DNA from: Candidatus Bathyarchaeota archaeon
GTDB taxonomy: Archaea; Thermoproteota; Bathyarchaeia; Hecatellales; Hecatellaceae
Length of the DNA: 5,601 bases
Assembly (NCBI GenBank): GCA_030669485.1
Contig: DAOVDL010000044.1
Coordinates: 1-5,601 of the forward strand
Reading direction: 5' to 3'
The notes below the pieces were generated by a model. It was not told the origin of the DNA, ran no database searches, and saw only the letters and a list, made by a program, of their open reading frames with translations. The position numbers and the translations under genes were made by a program. This document shows positions 4,678 to 5,601 of this stretch, piece after piece. Numbering within the stretch: position 1 is the stretch's first letter; each line of letters begins with the position of its first letter.

Positions 4678-5517
4678 ATGGCAGAAGAAGTTAAGGTACA
4701 TCCCTCTAAGGCTGAGAAAAAGCTGGAGGGAAACGATCTCATTGCAGTTAAAACGTTAGATGGAAAGATCCTCAGAGAAGTCAAGATGCCCAGCGTATTT
4801 AAAACCCCTATCAGACCTGATGTGATAAAGAGAGCTGTCTTAGCTGTTCAGTCGAGACGTATCCAGCCTAAAGGTAGGGATCCTATGGCTGGGAAGCGAA
4901 CTACCGCCGAGTCATTCGGTGTAGGTCAAGGCATGGCACGTATACCTAGGGTTAAAGGACGCGGAACCGCTAGGTCAGGGCAAGGAGCATTAGCCCCCGG
5001 TACAGTAGGAGGCCGACTGGCACATCCCCCCTTATCTGAGAAGGTGATAGTGAAGAGGATCAACGTGAAGGAACGCCGGCTGGCTATAAGATCCGCTATC
5101 GCCGCAACTGCGCAGAAGAAACTTGTTCAAGGGAGAGGGCATAGAGTACAAGGGATTAAGCAGATACCTCTGGTGGTTGATGATAAAATCGAGGCGTTTA
5201 AGAAAACAAAGAAGCTAACGGAAGCACTTAAAGCAATTGGGCTTGGTGAGGAGTTGAAGCGGATAGAGGGGGGGAGGAAGATCCGTGCTGGAAAGGGAAA
5301 GCTTAGGGGACGTAAAACCAAACATATCAAGGGTCCCCTGCTTGTAGTTAACAAGGATAGAGGGATTGGAAGAGCAGCTTCAAACATCCCCGGATTAGAT
5401 GTTTCACATGTATCACGGCTGAATGCTGAACTACTAGCGCCGGGCACTCATCCAGGCAGGGTTACCGTTTGGGATGAATCTGCCTTCAAGAGGCTTGAGG
5501 AGGTTTGGGCTGAGTGA
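4678..5517 (+). CDS. rpl4: 50S ribosomal protein L4 (uL4)
   Basis: uL4 is a primary 23S rRNA binder whose long internal loop helps line the peptide exit tunnel. From ATG 4678 it is 279 residues, slightly long for archaeal uL4 (PF00573). The usual start of the fold appears at DLIAVKTLDGKILREVKMP (about 20-38), so residues 1-19 form a Lys/Glu-rich N-terminal extension. Diagnostic segments are FKTPIRPDVIKRAV (41-54), the basic tunnel loop with GVGQGMARIPRVKGRGTARSG (81-101), APGTVGGRLAHPP (106-118), INVKERRLAIRSAIAATA (128-145), and near the end LLVVNKDRGIGRAASNIPGLDV (about 221-242) and LLAPGTHPGRVTVWDESAF (252-270). It follows uL3 closely and its stop overlaps the uL23 start, indicating one transcript and translational coupling. 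A start at TTG 4663 would add five residues. Identification is certain; the exact start is probable. Confidence 0.97.
   Translation: MAEEVKVHPSKAEKKLEGNDLIAVKTLDGKILREVKMPSVFKTPIRPDVIKRAVLAVQSRRIQPKGRDPMAGKRTTAESFGVGQGMARIPRVKGRGTARSGQGALAPGTVGGRLAHPPLSEKVIVKRINVKERRLAIRSAIAATAQKKLVQGRGHRVQGIKQIPLVVDDKIEAFKKTKKLTEALKAIGLGEELKRIEGGRKIRAGKGKLRGRKTKHIKGPLLVVNKDRGIGRAASNIPGLDVSHVSRLNAELLAPGTHPGRVTVWDESAFKRLEEVWAE
5497..5504 (+). promoter_or_regulatory. Ribosome-binding site that sets the uL23 start at GTG 5514
   Basis: GAGGAGGT inside the end of uL4 matches the anti-Shine-Dalgarno sequence well and sits 9 nt before GTG 5514. The alternative TTG at 5520 would be 15 nt away, so the GTG is preferred. 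Confidence 0.65.
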
Positions 5518-5601
5518 AATTGGATCCGTATAAGGTCATCATTAATCCCATAATTACTGAGAACGCCATCGCTTCAATTGAAGCTGAGAACAAGTTGGTC
5601 T
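5514..5601 (+). CDS. rpl23: 50S ribosomal protein L23 (uL23), partial N-terminus
   Basis: Only the first 29 codons plus one base lie in the window; the gene runs off the right edge. The peptide contains LDPYKVIINPIITENA (residues 3-18), the typical archaeal uL23 opening in which a Pro-(I/L)-(I/V)-T-E motif starts the first helix. uL23 binds 23S rRNA near the tunnel exit and is a docking site for nascent-chain factors such as SRP. I chose GTG 5514, which overlaps the uL4 stop as GTGA, because a strong ribosome-binding site lies 9 nt upstream; TTG 5520 is the alternative and would remove two residues. Its position after uL4 follows the conserved uL3-uL4-uL23 order and indicates cotranscription and coupled translation. 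Confidence 0.9.
   Translation, partial: MKLDPYKVIINPIITENAIASIEAENKLV

Noticed and set aside
5127..5447. 106-codon minus-strand frame inside uL4
   Set aside because: The hydrophobic Ser/Pro-rich translation is what results from the reverse complement of Lys/Arg/Gly-rich codons in uL4.
1..5601. CRISPR array, insertion sequence, integrase site, tRNA or rRNA gene
   Set aside because: I found no regularly spaced repeats, transposase-like frames with terminal inverted repeats, or cloverleaf or rRNA-like sequence.

Overview
The window reads as archaeal chromosomal DNA. It carries archaeal-type ribosomal proteins uL3 and uL4 and the start of uL23, in the standard order of the large archaeal ribosomal cluster. 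It also has an archaeal SPOUT RNA methyltransferase of the kind commonly placed just upstream of uL3, the tRNA-splicing ligase RtcB with its cofactor archease, AT-rich TATA-like elements, and GGAGG/GGTGA ribosome-binding sites. Non-ATG starts (TTG, GTG) look frequent. The uL3 N-terminus and the overall style suggest a TACK-group archaeon, perhaps a Bathyarchaeia-like lineage. That placement is an impression, not a computed phylogeny.

Layout: (a) 1-89, minus strand, the first 29 codons of a gene running off the left edge, whose N-terminus resembles archaeal bifunctional phosphoglucose/phosphomannose isomerases. (b) 90-197, a divergent promoter region. (c) 198-1058, plus strand, the SPOUT/DUF171 methyltransferase. 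(d) 1059-1105, a convergent gap with a U-tract (minus sense) that may terminate the next transcript. (e) 2976 down to 1106, minus strand, a two-gene operon of archease then rtcB, 11 nt apart. (f) 2977-3300, a 324-nt region between divergent genes, with TATA-like elements, a perfect 7-bp inverted repeat that extends to a longer stem, three GGGAGG motifs and several very short reading frames. (g) 3301-3564, plus strand, an 87-residue protein I do not recognise, noticeably AT-richer than its neighbours. (h) 3670-5601, plus strand, uL3, uL4 and the start of uL23, tightly packed, with uL4 and uL23 overlapping by 4 nt.

Functionally the window is about RNA: 23S rRNA-binding ribosomal proteins, a probable rRNA-modifying or ribosome-assembly SPOUT protein, and the RNA ligase module that joins tRNA halves after intron removal. 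The noteworthy architecture is that the archease-rtcB operon and the orphan gene lie between the methyltransferase and uL3, with archease-rtcB pointing the other way. I see no CRISPR array, transposon, tRNA or rRNA gene. Nothing here clearly forms a new defence or mobile system. The least explained part is the 2977-3564 stretch: a structured leader plus the orphan small protein.
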